A stretch of 64,000 nt of DNA from Lachnospiraceae bacterium (GTDB lineage Bacteria; Bacillota; Clostridia; Lachnospirales; Lachnospiraceae), in NCBI GenBank assembly GCA_017634455.1, contig JAGBNK010000035.1, positions 1 to 64,000 on the forward strand. The letters run 5' to 3'. A program made the position numbers and the translations under genes. Positions within the stretch are counted from its first letter, which is position 1; each line of letters begins with the position of its first letter. Of the stretch, positions 1 through 9,063 are shown piece by piece. The notes beneath the pieces are model-generated. The model saw only the letters and a list, made by a program, of their open reading frames with translations. It ran no database searches and had not been told where the DNA came from.

Positions 1-14
1 AACTCTCATGTTAA
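1..14 (-). rRNA. rrs: 16S ribosomal RNA, extreme 5' end (cut by window edge)
   Basis: Read on the minus strand, the first bases give ATGAGAGTT, the start of the universal 16S 5' motif that continues into the 27F primer site. Only this start lies in the window; the gene runs off the left edge. The exact mature 5' end is inferred. The upstream leader and two rRNA-type promoters support the call. The gene is co-oriented with replication from the origin near 47 kb. Confidence 0.82.
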
Positions 15-228
15 AAAGTTTTGATGATTTCTCATCTGATCCAGTTTCAAAACTTCGCTAGCTTAATTTCATCAAGCTGTCCGTTTTCCTTACTGTTAAG
101 GTTTTGCTTATAAAAGCTGTTCGTTTGTCTTGATTATTCAAGACCTTAAATAATTCTCTTAGAATCTTTCAAGGTTGTTTCACTGTTCAGTTTTCAATGT
201 TCTGTTTCTTTGTCGCCTCAGCAGCAAC
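15..228 (-). other. 16S rRNA precursor leader
   Basis: About 210 bases separate the 16S start from the downstream promoter's expected start site. The leader includes TTGAAAACTGAACA near 184-198, which resembles the boxA-like antitermination and processing motifs found in Firmicute rRNA operons. A short open frame on the plus strand at 175-390 crosses the leader and promoters and is not a gene. Confidence 0.7.
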
Positions 229-234
229 TCGTAT

Positions 235-263
235 ATAATAACACGCTCTCGGCCGCTTGTCAA
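235..263 (-). promoter_or_regulatory. rRNA operon promoter P2 (proximal)
   Basis: The minus strand has a perfect -35 box TTGACA at 258-263, a 17-base spacer, and a -10 box TATTAT at 235-240. It lies about 230 bases upstream of 16S. The GC-rich spacer next to the -10 is common in stringently controlled rRNA promoters. Confidence 0.85.
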
Positions 264-329
264 CAACTTTTTTAAATTATTTTTTGCAAACTTTTTAGTT
301 GTTTGCCGCACATCAACCGTGCAGAAAGT

Positions 330-358
330 ATATTACCAAAGTAGACACCTAGTGTCAA
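330..358 (-). promoter_or_regulatory. rRNA operon promoter P1 (distal)
   Basis: The minus strand has TTGACA at 353-358, a 17-base spacer, and TAATAT at 330-335. It lies 95 bases upstream of the second promoter, giving the tandem P1/P2 layout typical of rRNA operons. Confidence 0.83.
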
Positions 359-420
359 CACATTTTTTGCAAAAATCCCAATTTTTTTAAGACTTTTTTG
401 ATGAAAAACTTTAAAAGGAT

Positions 421-458
421 AGATATTGTGGTTTTTACTGCCTAAACCCCAATATCTA
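421..458 (-). terminator. Hairpin after cvpA, probable terminator
   Basis: An inverted repeat pairs TAGATATTG..GGTTT with AAACC..CAATATCTA around a loop of about 9 bases. It lies between the end of cvpA and the rRNA promoters. The following T-tract is weak (CCTTTT), so termination is inferred from position and fold. Confidence 0.5.
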
Positions 459-522
459 CCCTCTACTTTTATCGACTTTCTTCTATTATAAATGTATCTA
501 TATTTTACACATATGTATATGT

Positions 523-1284
523 CTAAACGAAGGCCATTATCAAATTATTTTCATATAAAGTAATCAAGAATGGATTCTCATATATTGCTGCAATCACCTC
601 CTGGCCAAAAGCAGTTGTACCAGCCAATGCAACTATATAAAACAGTATCCACACAACCAGAAAACCTTCTACCGCTCCAGCAACAACTCCAAGCATCAGA
701 TTCGTTGGTCTGATTACCGGCATTCTACCTATAGCCTTTACAATCAGGCTCAATATACACACAACTATTTCTGCCACCATAAATGTCACAACTACAGCAA
801 TACAATGAATAATAAATAATGTAATTCTGTCAGATATCACATGTAGCACCGTTATCTGTCCGTCACCAACAGCCAGCAATCCTGCTGTTCCACCCACTTT
901 ATCTGCAGATATACCACCATTATTTAACAATCCTGATAAATCAACCTCATTATTAAACTGCTGCAGATTCTCTGAAATCTCTCTCGTCTCACCACTTGGC
1001 AACCCTTGCATCAGCGAATTGTACCATTCACTTACATTTGCCTGAGAATCCTCCGCAGCTTTCTCGCTTACATGCTTTTCAACCTTTTCATAAACAGCAT
1101 CATATATATGAGTTCCGCTAAGTAGACTGTTCTCCACTGTAGGTGTAACGAAATACATAAATGCAATAACAAACACCCATGCCAGCAAGGAAAAGATCAT
1201 TCCTAGTATCCCCTGGCGCCAGCCTTTTATAGCGAAAAAGGTTATTATCACCAAAGTCACAACAAATACCCAATTTAATTCCAC
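523..1284 (-). CDS. cvpA: CvpA family membrane protein
   Basis: This protein of about 253 residues has an N-terminal pair of hydrophobic helices, a hydrophilic stretch (roughly residues 55-150), then three or more C-terminal membrane helices, matching the CvpA/colicin V production fold. CvpA proteins sit in the inner membrane; their biochemical role is poorly defined. I prefer the GTG start at 1284, because the AGGAG ribosome site is eight bases upstream of it and directly abuts the alternative ATG at 1293. It is the last gene of a four-gene minus-strand run after the DUF5711 gene. Confidence 0.8.
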   Translation of the reverse strand: MELNWVFVVTLVIITFFAIKGWRQGILGMIFSLLAWVFVIAFMYFVTPTVENSLLSGTHIYDAVYEKVEKHVSEKAAEDSQANVSEWYNSLMQGLPSGETREISENLQQFNNEVDLSGLLNNGGISADKVGGTAGLLAVGDGQITVLHVISDRITLFIIHCIAVVVTFMVAEIVVCILSLIVKAIGRMPVIRPTNLMLGVVAGAVEGFLVVWILFYIVALAGTTAFGQEVIAAIYENPFLITLYENNLIMAFV

Positions 1285-1299
1285 GTCTATCATCTCCTG

Positions 1300-2478
1300 C
1301 TATCTAAATCTAACCATATCTGTCTTGCCATCTTTAATGAATACATATCTCTTGGATCCGTCCCCAGGCAAAATATTATAAATCTGCTCGTCAAAAGTAT
1401 ATTTAAACTTCTCTATTCCTGTCAGAGTATAAATTGATACATCTATTCCGTTGGAAAGTAGAATTTCATCATTACTCATAAAAGAAATGTCTGTATATGT
1501 TCCGTCAACAGCTTTCTGCACTCTGCGCAAACCCATACCTGAATATACATTTAACTGATTTATAATCTCACCAGACTTATTAGTAGCATCACAGATATAT
1601 CCGAAATATTTATCATTATATACTACCTTTTTAATATCCCCCTCTGGGAAATATTCTTTCTTCACGCTAACCTTGGAATCGTTGTTAAATAAAACAACTT
1701 CTCCATTTCCAAATGCAACTGCATTACCGTTTGACAGATAGACAATCTTTGGAAAAATCTGATTTGAATAACTGTAGGTAGCTACAATATTATTATCCTT
1801 GTTCTTGCCTGCGGCGCCAAAATTGTAAAATGCTATTGTTGTCTTCACATTTCCAATTCCCAAATCCATCTGTGTGACTGCCAAGTTCTCGCCATCATCA
1901 GAAATATCAATACTCATAGGATAACCGCTTTTACTCATATGCAGCTCTCCAGACGCCAATACAGTACCTGTCACATCACAAAGCTCTATATAGCCTGTGC
2001 CACCATCCTGCATGAGAATACCAACTGTACCCTGCTCCGCAATATGTGCATCCACAATAGGCATAGAAGTCTTGATACTTTGTTTAAATCCAGTAGGAGT
2101 CATAATCGCAATCTGTGTACCGCTCTTATCGTAAATCAGCACATAATTACCACATACATCCACTCTTGGATTAGTCATCTCATATGTATAGTTCCATATA
2201 AGGTCGCCATTATAATTAGTATAGAAAGCTCCATCTCGGCTGTATCTCAACAGATTGTTCTGAAAATCCATATAAATGGTCTCAGCGCCGTCACTTCTAT
2301 CATAGGAAGCTGTTACATCATAATCCTTGAACTTCCTGAGATTATGCGCCAACAGAAACATAATCACCAACACAGCCAACAGGCAGAAGATTATAATCTC
2401 CTTTTTCTTGGATTTCGCACCTTCTGCCAATTTTGAAATTGTATATTTTACCTTTGATTCTTCCTTACCTTGGTCCAT
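1300..2478 (-). CDS. DUF5711 family membrane-anchored protein
   Basis: This 392-residue protein has a lysine-rich N terminus, a single transmembrane segment near residues 28-46, and a long extracytoplasmic part with repeated short strand-turn units (DKSGTQIAIMTPTG, FNNDSKVSVKKEYF), suggesting a beta-propeller-like fold. I recognise it as the DUF5711 family common in Lachnospiraceae. Its function is unknown. It lies 15 bases after glgB and 6-15 bases before cvpA, so the three are probably cotranscribed. A role at the cell surface is inference only. Confidence 0.7.
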   Translation of the reverse strand: MDQGKEESKVKYTISKLAEGAKSKKKEIIIFCLLAVLVIMFLLAHNLRKFKDYDVTASYDRSDGAETIYMDFQNNLLRYSRDGAFYTNYNGDLIWNYTYEMTNPRVDVCGNYVLIYDKSGTQIAIMTPTGFKQSIKTSMPIVDAHIAEQGTVGILMQDGGTGYIELCDVTGTVLASGELHMSKSGYPMSIDISDDGENLAVTQMDLGIGNVKTTIAFYNFGAAGKNKDNNIVATYSYSNQIFPKIVYLSNGNAVAFGNGEVVLFNNDSKVSVKKEYFPEGDIKKVVYNDKYFGYICDATNKSGEIINQLNVYSGMGLRRVQKAVDGTYTDISFMSNDEILLSNGIDVSIYTLTGIEKFKYTFDEQIYNILPGDGSKRYVFIKDGKTDMVRFR

Positions 2479-2493
2479 CTAATCGTCCTATTT

Positions 2494-4398
2494 CTAATAT
2501 GAAAATGTAAAAATAGCAACTCCATAGGCAGGAAGCGGATATGCAATAGAATAATCTCGGCCATCACATTCCATCTGCTCTGGCTTAAATGTCTTTGGTC
2601 TACCGCTGTCTTCACCGCCAAATTTTGGATCTTCACTATTTAAAATCAATTTATGAGTATTGGCACTGGCAACACCCACTCTATAATCATCATATGCAAC
2701 CGGAGTGAAATTACCTACATATAATATATTATTCTTGCCATCCTTGGACTTTCTGACAAAGCTAAAAATTCCTCTATAAGAATCATTGGCATTTATCCAC
2801 TCAAAGCCTTCCCATGACACATCCAGCTCATACATAGCAGGATTCTTCTTATATATATGTAACAATTCCTTATAAAACAGTGAGAGATTTTTGTGATTGG
2901 CATTATCAAGCAAATACCAATCCAACTCTCGCTTCTCACTCCATTCCTGTCCCTGACCAAAATCCTGCCCCATAAAGAGAAGTTTCTTGCCAGGATGACA
3001 CATCATAAATGCATAACCCGCCTTGAGATTCTTGAATTTGTCACCCTCTAAACCTGGCATCTTGCCAAGCATAGAACATTTCAAATGAACAACCTCATCA
3101 TGAGATAAAACCAGAATATATCTCTCTGCCTCATTGTAGCTCATGGCAAAAGTCATCTTGTTATGATTGTCTTTTCTAAAATATGGATCCAACTTCATGT
3201 AATCAAGGAAGTCGTGCATCCATCCCATATTCCATTTATAAGAGAAATTCAGGCCGCCGTCAGCCACATCGCCTGTTACCTTTGGCCATGCTGTAGATTC
3301 CTCTGCAATCATGACTACGCCTTTGAATTTGCCTCTAATCAATGTATTCAAATGACGGAAAAACTCTACTGCTTCAAGATTTTCCTTGCCGCCAAATTTG
3401 TTTGGAATCCAATTTCCATCCTGCTTACCGTAGTTGAGATAAAGCATTGATGCCACCGCATCCACGCGAAGTCCATCCACATGATATTTCTCAATCCACA
3501 TCAACGCGCTTCCTATAAGGAAGTTCTTCACTTCGTTCTTGCCATAATTAAATATCTTGGTGCCCCAATCAGGATGCTCGCCCATTCTAGGATCAGCATA
3601 CTCATACAGTGCCTCTCCATCAAAATCTGCCAGACCATGTGCATCCTTTGGAAAATGTGCTGGCACCCAATCCAGAATTACACCTATCCCCTTCTTGTGA
3701 AGATAATTAACCAGAAATGCGAAATCCTCAGGGCTTCCATATCTGGAAGTAGGCGCATAGTATCCTGTTACCTGATATCCCCACGAACCATCATAAGGAT
3801 ATTCTGATATACCCATTAATTCCACATGTGTATATCCCATATCTGTAACATATGAAGCCAATCTCTTGGCCAATTCTCTATAAGTATAGAAGCCATCATC
3901 CTCACGACCCGGATGTCTCATCCAAGAACCCGGGTGAACCTCGTAAATAGACATAGGCTGCTCCCAGAAATTCTCGTGAGACTCTCTGGTCTTCATCCAT
4001 TCCTCATCAGTCCACTTATATTTGAAGTCTTTGGCAATTCTAGAAGCTGTTCCAGGTCTAAGCTCTGCTTCTGCTGCATATGGATCAGCTTTGTATAACT
4101 TTCTGCCATCTGGAGTATAGATAAGAAACTTATATAACTGCCCTGGCTTGGCACCAGGAACAAAGGTCTCATAGATTCCCATATCAGAATCTTCTAAGCG
4201 CTCCATCATATTGGCAGATTCATCCCAGTCGTTAAACTCTCCAATAACCGCTACAGCTGCAGCATGTGGAGCCCATACATCGAAATACACACCCTTTTTC
4301 TTATTTACAGTGGCAACATGCGCTCCCATCTTCTTGTAAATATCATAATGTGTGGCCTGTCCCAACAGGTACATGTCCAAATCTGTAAAATTACTCAT
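2494..4398 (-). CDS. glgB: 1,4-alpha-glucan (glycogen) branching enzyme
   Basis: This GH13 enzyme makes alpha-1,6 branches in glycogen. It has an N-terminal CBM48-like domain (about residues 30-120) and a catalytic barrel with the nucleophile Asp in GLRVDAV (about residue 313), the acid Glu in AEES (about 366) and the HDE motif (about 433-435). At 634 residues it is the shorter form, lacking the extra N-terminal module of the E. coli enzyme. The ATG at 4398 follows AGAGGGAAGAG; an upstream in-frame TTG would put that ribosome site inside the gene. No other glycogen genes are nearby. Confidence 0.95.
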   Translation of the reverse strand: MSNFTDLDMYLLGQATHYDIYKKMGAHVATVNKKKGVYFDVWAPHAAAVAVIGEFNDWDESANMMERLEDSDMGIYETFVPGAKPGQLYKFLIYTPDGRKLYKADPYAAEAELRPGTASRIAKDFKYKWTDEEWMKTRESHENFWEQPMSIYEVHPGSWMRHPGREDDGFYTYRELAKRLASYVTDMGYTHVELMGISEYPYDGSWGYQVTGYYAPTSRYGSPEDFAFLVNYLHKKGIGVILDWVPAHFPKDAHGLADFDGEALYEYADPRMGEHPDWGTKIFNYGKNEVKNFLIGSALMWIEKYHVDGLRVDAVASMLYLNYGKQDGNWIPNKFGGKENLEAVEFFRHLNTLIRGKFKGVVMIAEESTAWPKVTGDVADGGLNFSYKWNMGWMHDFLDYMKLDPYFRKDNHNKMTFAMSYNEAERYILVLSHDEVVHLKCSMLGKMPGLEGDKFKNLKAGYAFMMCHPGKKLLFMGQDFGQGQEWSEKRELDWYLLDNANHKNLSLFYKELLHIYKKNPAMYELDVSWEGFEWINANDSYRGIFSFVRKSKDGKNNILYVGNFTPVAYDDYRVGVASANTHKLILNSEDPKFGGEDSGRPKTFKPEQMECDGRDYSIAYPLPAYGVAIFTFSY

Positions 4399-4420
4399 AC
4401 TCTCTTCCCTCTTCAATCCC

Positions 4421-7400
4421 TTAATTTAGGTCAAAATCCTTCTCTCTCAAAATAAGATTTCCATCTTCATCATAGCGTTTTGAACCTAATCGGCCAAAGG
4501 CCGCCTTGATACCGCCTCGCTCAGCTTTTGAAATAGCATTTTCCATAATATCTCTAACTTCAATAAGAGAAGTTGGTCTTCCCAAATGCTGAATGAGATT
4601 AATTCTATTGTACATTGCAAGAATAGCCATCTCATCAACGGCGTAGCCATTTTCCAAAGCATATACCTTGCCGAAGTTTACCAGTTCATCTATGGTAAAT
4701 ATTGGAATTGTAATCTTCTCTGTAAACATAGAAGCAAACTTGGTATTCTTGGCAAGCTTCTTCTCCACCTGATCTTTCTCAGCTTCCAAAACCACAAGTA
4801 CATGTGTTGAAGACAGTGACATCTGCTGTCTCAAGGTCTCCATTGAAGACTCTGTAAGATTTGAAGCATGCTCGATAATGAGGCTTCCACCTTCAACCTT
4901 GGACATAACAGCTGCAATATCCTTCTTATTGAGCTGCTCAGCATCAATCTTGCCTGCAGGTCCCATAAGCTTACCTGTCTCATTCTGAAGCACCTTAATA
5001 AGGTTGGATGCAAGCATTGTCTTACCACTTCCAGTAATACCCTGAATGATAATATTGCCTGTAGCAGAGTTCTTGCGAGTCTCAATGTGACTCTTGGCTC
5101 CTGTAAGAGCCTGACAGATAGTATTCTTCATACCTGATATTGGCATAAAATATGAGAAAATCTCCTGTTCGTCTTCTGTAAGCTCCATCTGTGGCATCTC
5201 TGTAGCAATAGCTTTCTCCAAAACTTTCTCATCTACAAGCTCAGCAACCTCTTCCAGTTCAAGTTCCACTTCAGCAATTTCAGGAAGAACTTCCTCCTCA
5301 GATTCATCAGTTTCTTCTTTCAGAAGTTCCTCCGGATCAATAATTGTTGGAAGATCATCATCTGCTTCCTGTACTGCTGGCTCTTCTGCAACTAATTTCT
5401 CTGAAGTTAACGCTTCAGCAACCTCCTGATCCTTCTCTTCATCAGAATCTTCTTCCTCAAGCATCTCTTGTACTTCAGCTGCCAGATCTATCTCTGGCAA
5501 ATCCTCAGATTCACCATCTGATGTTTCCTGAATTTCGGTCTTCTCTTCAGCAACTTCCTGATTTACCTCATCATCTGACTCTTCAGCATCAAGCATCTCC
5601 TTTGTATCTTCTACAATTGCTTCCTGCTCTCTGGCTGCATCCTCTGCCATTATTCTATCAATTTCCTGCTGAAGCATATCGTTTACTCCGGCAACAATCT
5701 TGCTAGCTTCCTCAATATTCACCTGGTCATCCTCCTCAGTCACATCATGTACGGTTGTCTCCCCAGGCTCAATCATGTCCTTATGCACAGCCTCATGAGC
5801 AATTTCTTGTATCTCTTCTTTCAAGCCCTTAGATATTTCATTTTCCTCTGGGCTCTTGCTATCAATATCAATATGTGGAGGCTCCCATCTACGAGTGTCT
5901 CCCAGATTTACGCTTTTCTCAACTGCAGGCTTGTCTGCCAGTTTTTCTGCCAAATCCACTGCGCCCTCAACTGCATCTGCGCCATGAATAACCGGCACTG
6001 CAAGTCCAACACCTGCAACAGCCCCTGCTGCCGCTCCAGCTACCGCAACCTTTGGTATGTTAAATACATCCATATGTTTATTAGTAGCATCCTCAACCGG
6101 TTCGTCAAACTTCTGCTCTGGTTCCGACTCATCAGGCTTCTGTTCTGGTTCCTCAGACTTCTGCTCTGATTCATCATATGACTCTTTTGAATTCTGAGAA
6201 ATCTGATTCTCGTACTCTATTTCCTCAATACTAGGGATATAATCATCCATATTTACAGGAGCAGTTGACGCAGGCTCCGACTCCTGTGGGTCTTCGGTCT
6301 TGGACATATATTTCTCTTTTAATAATTCATTTGGAGACACCCCTGCCTCAAGTCTAGGCATAGCATCCTCAAGTCTATCCATAATCTGGTTAGCCTCACG
6401 CAAAGCCTGATCTTTGGCTTCCTCCAGCTCCTTCTTCTCTGCATCCTGCAATGTTGCTTCAGCAGCTCTCTTGGTCTTCTCCCATTCAGCCATGACATCC
6501 TCTATTGTCATCTGGCCTTCTATCTGTTCTTCTATTTCCTTTGGTTCAGGAACTAACAGAGACATCTGACCGTCATACTCCTCTGCCAGATAACCCTTGA
6601 AGGTATCTATAAGAGACTCAGTATTATGCTGCTCTTTAACTACCGGCTTCTCCTCAGGCTCTTCTGAAACCTGCAAATATGGAATCTCCTCAACCAATGT
6701 CTTGATATTTTCCATATTTTCATTGACAGCTCCAGCCTCAGTAGCCTTCATTATCTCATCAATATTCTTCTTGATTTCCGCCTGAAGATTAATTGTATTA
6801 AAACGCTCTGCCTGTATTTCAACAGAAGGTATAGCAATATTTTTGGAAACAATCTCACCAGAAGAGAGAAGTTCATTGGCCTTGATTTCAGTAATGCCAT
6901 CTCTCTTATTCTGGAAGCTGCGATATTTGTCCTCCTGCATCTTATCCAGTGGCTGATAAATCATCTTCATCTCAAGAGCACGCTCCACATATGGACCATC
7001 ACCAAACCACAGAATAATCTCATCACAGAGATCTATACATTTATCAATTTGAAGTGTCTTGTGATATAAATAAGCTAATTCATAAGACCATTCCTCTAGA
7101 AAGTCGTGTTCTTTCAACTCTTCAAGAATAGCAATCAGGGTAGTATTTTCTGCACCCTGAGCTTTGCTTAATTTATATTTCAGAATATATTTCAAACTGT
7201 CATGTGGAGCAATCTCTACAAACTCATCGTAGAAATCCTTGGCCTCAGCCATATCTCCCAACTGTATACAATCCAATGCCAAATGATAGATTATAGTTCT
7301 ACCAATAGGCGATCTCTCATGTGCCAAATATAATAATTCTCTCGCCTCTTCATATCTGCCGGCATTCTCATAAACCTCTGCCGCCAACACGATGGCATTA

Positions 7401-7519
7401 ACATTATTGCATTTGTTCCAATTAGTACCTTCCACAATCTCTATTGCTTCCTGCTGCTTATTAGCATCAAGTAAGCTCTTTAATCGATTATATTTCTCTC
7501 TGTACTCATTTCTTTCCAA
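4421..7519 (-). CDS. Large TPR / acidic-linker / P-loop protein, function unknown
   Basis: This 1032-residue protein has three parts. Residues 1-210 look like TPR repeats (AEVYENAGRYEEARELLYLA). Residues 210-790 are acidic, Glu-rich and probably disordered, broken by an Ala/Gly-rich hydrophobic patch (VAGAAAGAVAGVGLAVPV). The C-terminal 230 residues carry a Walker A motif GITGSGKT at 827-834 and a Walker B-like GGSLIIEHA, resembling an AAA ATPase fold. Initiation appears to be TTG, since GGGGG lies ten bases upstream and no ATG is close. I do not recognise an assigned function. It leads the operon with glgB, DUF5711 and cvpA. Confidence 0.75.
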   Translation of the reverse strand: MERNEYREKYNRLKSLLDANKQQEAIEIVEGTNWNKCNNVNAIVLAAEVYENAGRYEEARELLYLAHERSPIGRTIIYHLALDCIQLGDMAEAKDFYDEFVEIAPHDSLKYILKYKLSKAQGAENTTLIAILEELKEHDFLEEWSYELAYLYHKTLQIDKCIDLCDEIILWFGDGPYVERALEMKMIYQPLDKMQEDKYRSFQNKRDGITEIKANELLSSGEIVSKNIAIPSVEIQAERFNTINLQAEIKKNIDEIMKATEAGAVNENMENIKTLVEEIPYLQVSEEPEEKPVVKEQHNTESLIDTFKGYLAEEYDGQMSLLVPEPKEIEEQIEGQMTIEDVMAEWEKTKRAAEATLQDAEKKELEEAKDQALREANQIMDRLEDAMPRLEAGVSPNELLKEKYMSKTEDPQESEPASTAPVNMDDYIPSIEEIEYENQISQNSKESYDESEQKSEEPEQKPDESEPEQKFDEPVEDATNKHMDVFNIPKVAVAGAAAGAVAGVGLAVPVIHGADAVEGAVDLAEKLADKPAVEKSVNLGDTRRWEPPHIDIDSKSPEENEISKGLKEEIQEIAHEAVHKDMIEPGETTVHDVTEEDDQVNIEEASKIVAGVNDMLQQEIDRIMAEDAAREQEAIVEDTKEMLDAEESDDEVNQEVAEEKTEIQETSDGESEDLPEIDLAAEVQEMLEEEDSDEEKDQEVAEALTSEKLVAEEPAVQEADDDLPTIIDPEELLKEETDESEEEVLPEIAEVELELEEVAELVDEKVLEKAIATEMPQMELTEDEQEIFSYFMPISGMKNTICQALTGAKSHIETRKNSATGNIIIQGITGSGKTMLASNLIKVLQNETGKLMGPAGKIDAEQLNKKDIAAVMSKVEGGSLIIEHASNLTESSMETLRQQMSLSSTHVLVVLEAEKDQVEKKLAKNTKFASMFTEKITIPIFTIDELVNFGKVYALENGYAVDEMAILAMYNRINLIQHLGRPTSLIEVRDIMENAISKAERGGIKAAFGRLGSKRYDEDGNLILREKDFDLN

Positions 7520-7560
7520 CTTAATTTACCCCCGAAAAATCGTCCTGGATATACAGATTT

Positions 7561-7589
7561 AGTGTATCATATCCACTTATTGATTGCAA
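7561..7589 (-). promoter_or_regulatory. Promoter for the TPR/P-loop-glgB operon
   Basis: The minus strand has -35 TTGCAA at 7584-7589, a 17-base spacer, and -10 TACACT at 7561-7566. It lies about 40 bases before the TTG start and directly after the terminator of the AI-2E family gene. Confidence 0.55.
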
Positions 7590-7623
7590 AAAAAATGGGC
7601 TTCTTCCAATATGGAAAAAGCCC
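7587..7623 (-). terminator. Rho-independent terminator after AI-2E family gene
   Basis: A 12-bp stem (GGGCTTTTTCCA with TGGAAGAAGCCC, one mismatch) with a 3-base loop is followed on the minus strand by ATTTTTTTT. Confidence 0.9.
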
Positions 7624-7638
7624 TGTTTTCTCGTAAAT

Positions 7639-8997
7639 TTATTCTGATTTATCTGCCTGTTTTTTTGGCACTCGTTTCTTCCTTCTAAACATCTTAATAT
7701 TTACATATTTCTTAGATCTCTCATAATCCGGATCATGATTAATTATGGTGTTGTTATCCTCGTCCACTCGCTCCATATTATAGTAATCATCAGTTTCTTC
7801 CGGCAAACCTTTCTTTCTGACTCTATAGCTTGTCAATCGTCCAACTAGATAGTAAATCAAAGCCATTGTTGGCACACCTATAATCATTCCCGGCACACCA
7901 AAGAGTCCACCACCTACAACGATGGCAACCACAACCCAAAATGGAGATAAACCTGTGGAATCTCCCAATATGGCTGGTCCAATAATATTTCCATCAACCT
8001 GCTGTAATATAATTACAAAAATCAGGAAGGTAATTCCCTGTGGTGGGTTGGTAAGGAAAATAATAATAACCGTCGGTACCGCTCCAAAATATGGTCCAAA
8101 CACAGGAATAATATTTGTCACGCCAACAATAACCGAGCACAATAGTATATAAGGCAATCCTGCTATCTTCATAAATATTGCACAGATAATTCCTATAATT
8201 ATCGAATCTATTATCTTGCCAATTATAAAGCCATAGAAAATATCAGATGTCTTTCTGGCAATCTCCAAAACTACATTGGCATTCTTTGGAGCAAATATAC
8301 TATAGATTATCTTCTTGGCCTGAGCCTTGAAACTCTCCTTGCTGCAAAGCACGTACACAGATACAATCAAACCAATTACAATATCAACCAGTAATCTACC
8401 AACACTTATGGCACCGGTTACAACCTGCTTCACCACCTGATCTGTTGTAAGATTCAAGTAATTCTGAACCCAATCCAGTCCTTCTTCAATAGCTGCATTG
8501 AAATCACTGTGCTTAGCATCTGTCAGCTGTTTCTCAAAGTGTCCTCTTGTAACATAATTTGCCCAGTCCAGAACACCTTGAATCTGTTCTGTCATATGAT
8601 CCACCAGGAATTTGATGGTGCTATACAACTCAGGAATTACATACAGGAAGAATATAGTTATTATTCCCATAATAACAGCCAGAGCCACTATACTCCACAG
8701 CACTCTCACTGATTTCCTGGTCTTGGCCTCGTTTCTGGTATGTCTCAGGAAAAACGGTAAGGTCTTCTTCTCAAAGAAATCCATAATTGGATTCATAAGA
8801 AATGCCAATACAAATCCTATAATAATTCCAGTCCATACCTTCACGAACTTGTTCCAGCCTTCGCTGAAGCCAGAATATCGCTGCACTATAAAGTAAAATA
8901 ATATAATGCAGCAGGCGGTAAATATTACCACTCCGGCAATTGTCATTAGGTTTTTGAAATTAAATTTCTCTAGGTTTTCTTTCTTTTCTGGTTCCAT
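7639..8997 (-). CDS. AI-2E family transporter (PerM-like membrane protein)
   Basis: This 452-residue polytopic membrane protein has the family layout: two N-terminal helices, a third near residues 105-125, a soluble loop (130-200), then a C-terminal bundle with GVTNIIPVFGPYFG and a late GLFGVPGMIIGVP motif. Members of this family export small molecules or ions; E. coli TqsA is linked to AI-2, but the substrate cannot be assigned here. A basic tail of about 70 residues follows the last helix. The start has AAGGGATTTGAA before the ATG, and a strong terminator ends the gene. Confidence 0.88.
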   Translation of the reverse strand: MEPEKKENLEKFNFKNLMTIAGVVIFTACCIILFYFIVQRYSGFSEGWNKFVKVWTGIIIGFVLAFLMNPIMDFFEKKTLPFFLRHTRNEAKTRKSVRVLWSIVALAVIMGIITIFFLYVIPELYSTIKFLVDHMTEQIQGVLDWANYVTRGHFEKQLTDAKHSDFNAAIEEGLDWVQNYLNLTTDQVVKQVVTGAISVGRLLVDIVIGLIVSVYVLCSKESFKAQAKKIIYSIFAPKNANVVLEIARKTSDIFYGFIIGKIIDSIIIGIICAIFMKIAGLPYILLCSVIVGVTNIIPVFGPYFGAVPTVIIIFLTNPPQGITFLIFVIILQQVDGNIIGPAILGDSTGLSPFWVVVAIVVGGGLFGVPGMIIGVPTMALIYYLVGRLTSYRVRKKGLPEETDDYYNMERVDEDNNTIINHDPDYERSKKYVNIKMFRRKKRVPKKQADKSE

Positions 8998-9063
8998 TTC
9001 AAATCCCTTCTATCCCCTTATACATTGTGTAATGTAAATATTTTTATATCCCGCAAATATAGA

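Noticed and set aside
175-390. A 71-codon plus-strand frame near the left edge
   Set aside because: It overlaps two perfect rRNA promoters and the 16S leader on the other strand and has no ribosome site or recognisable product.
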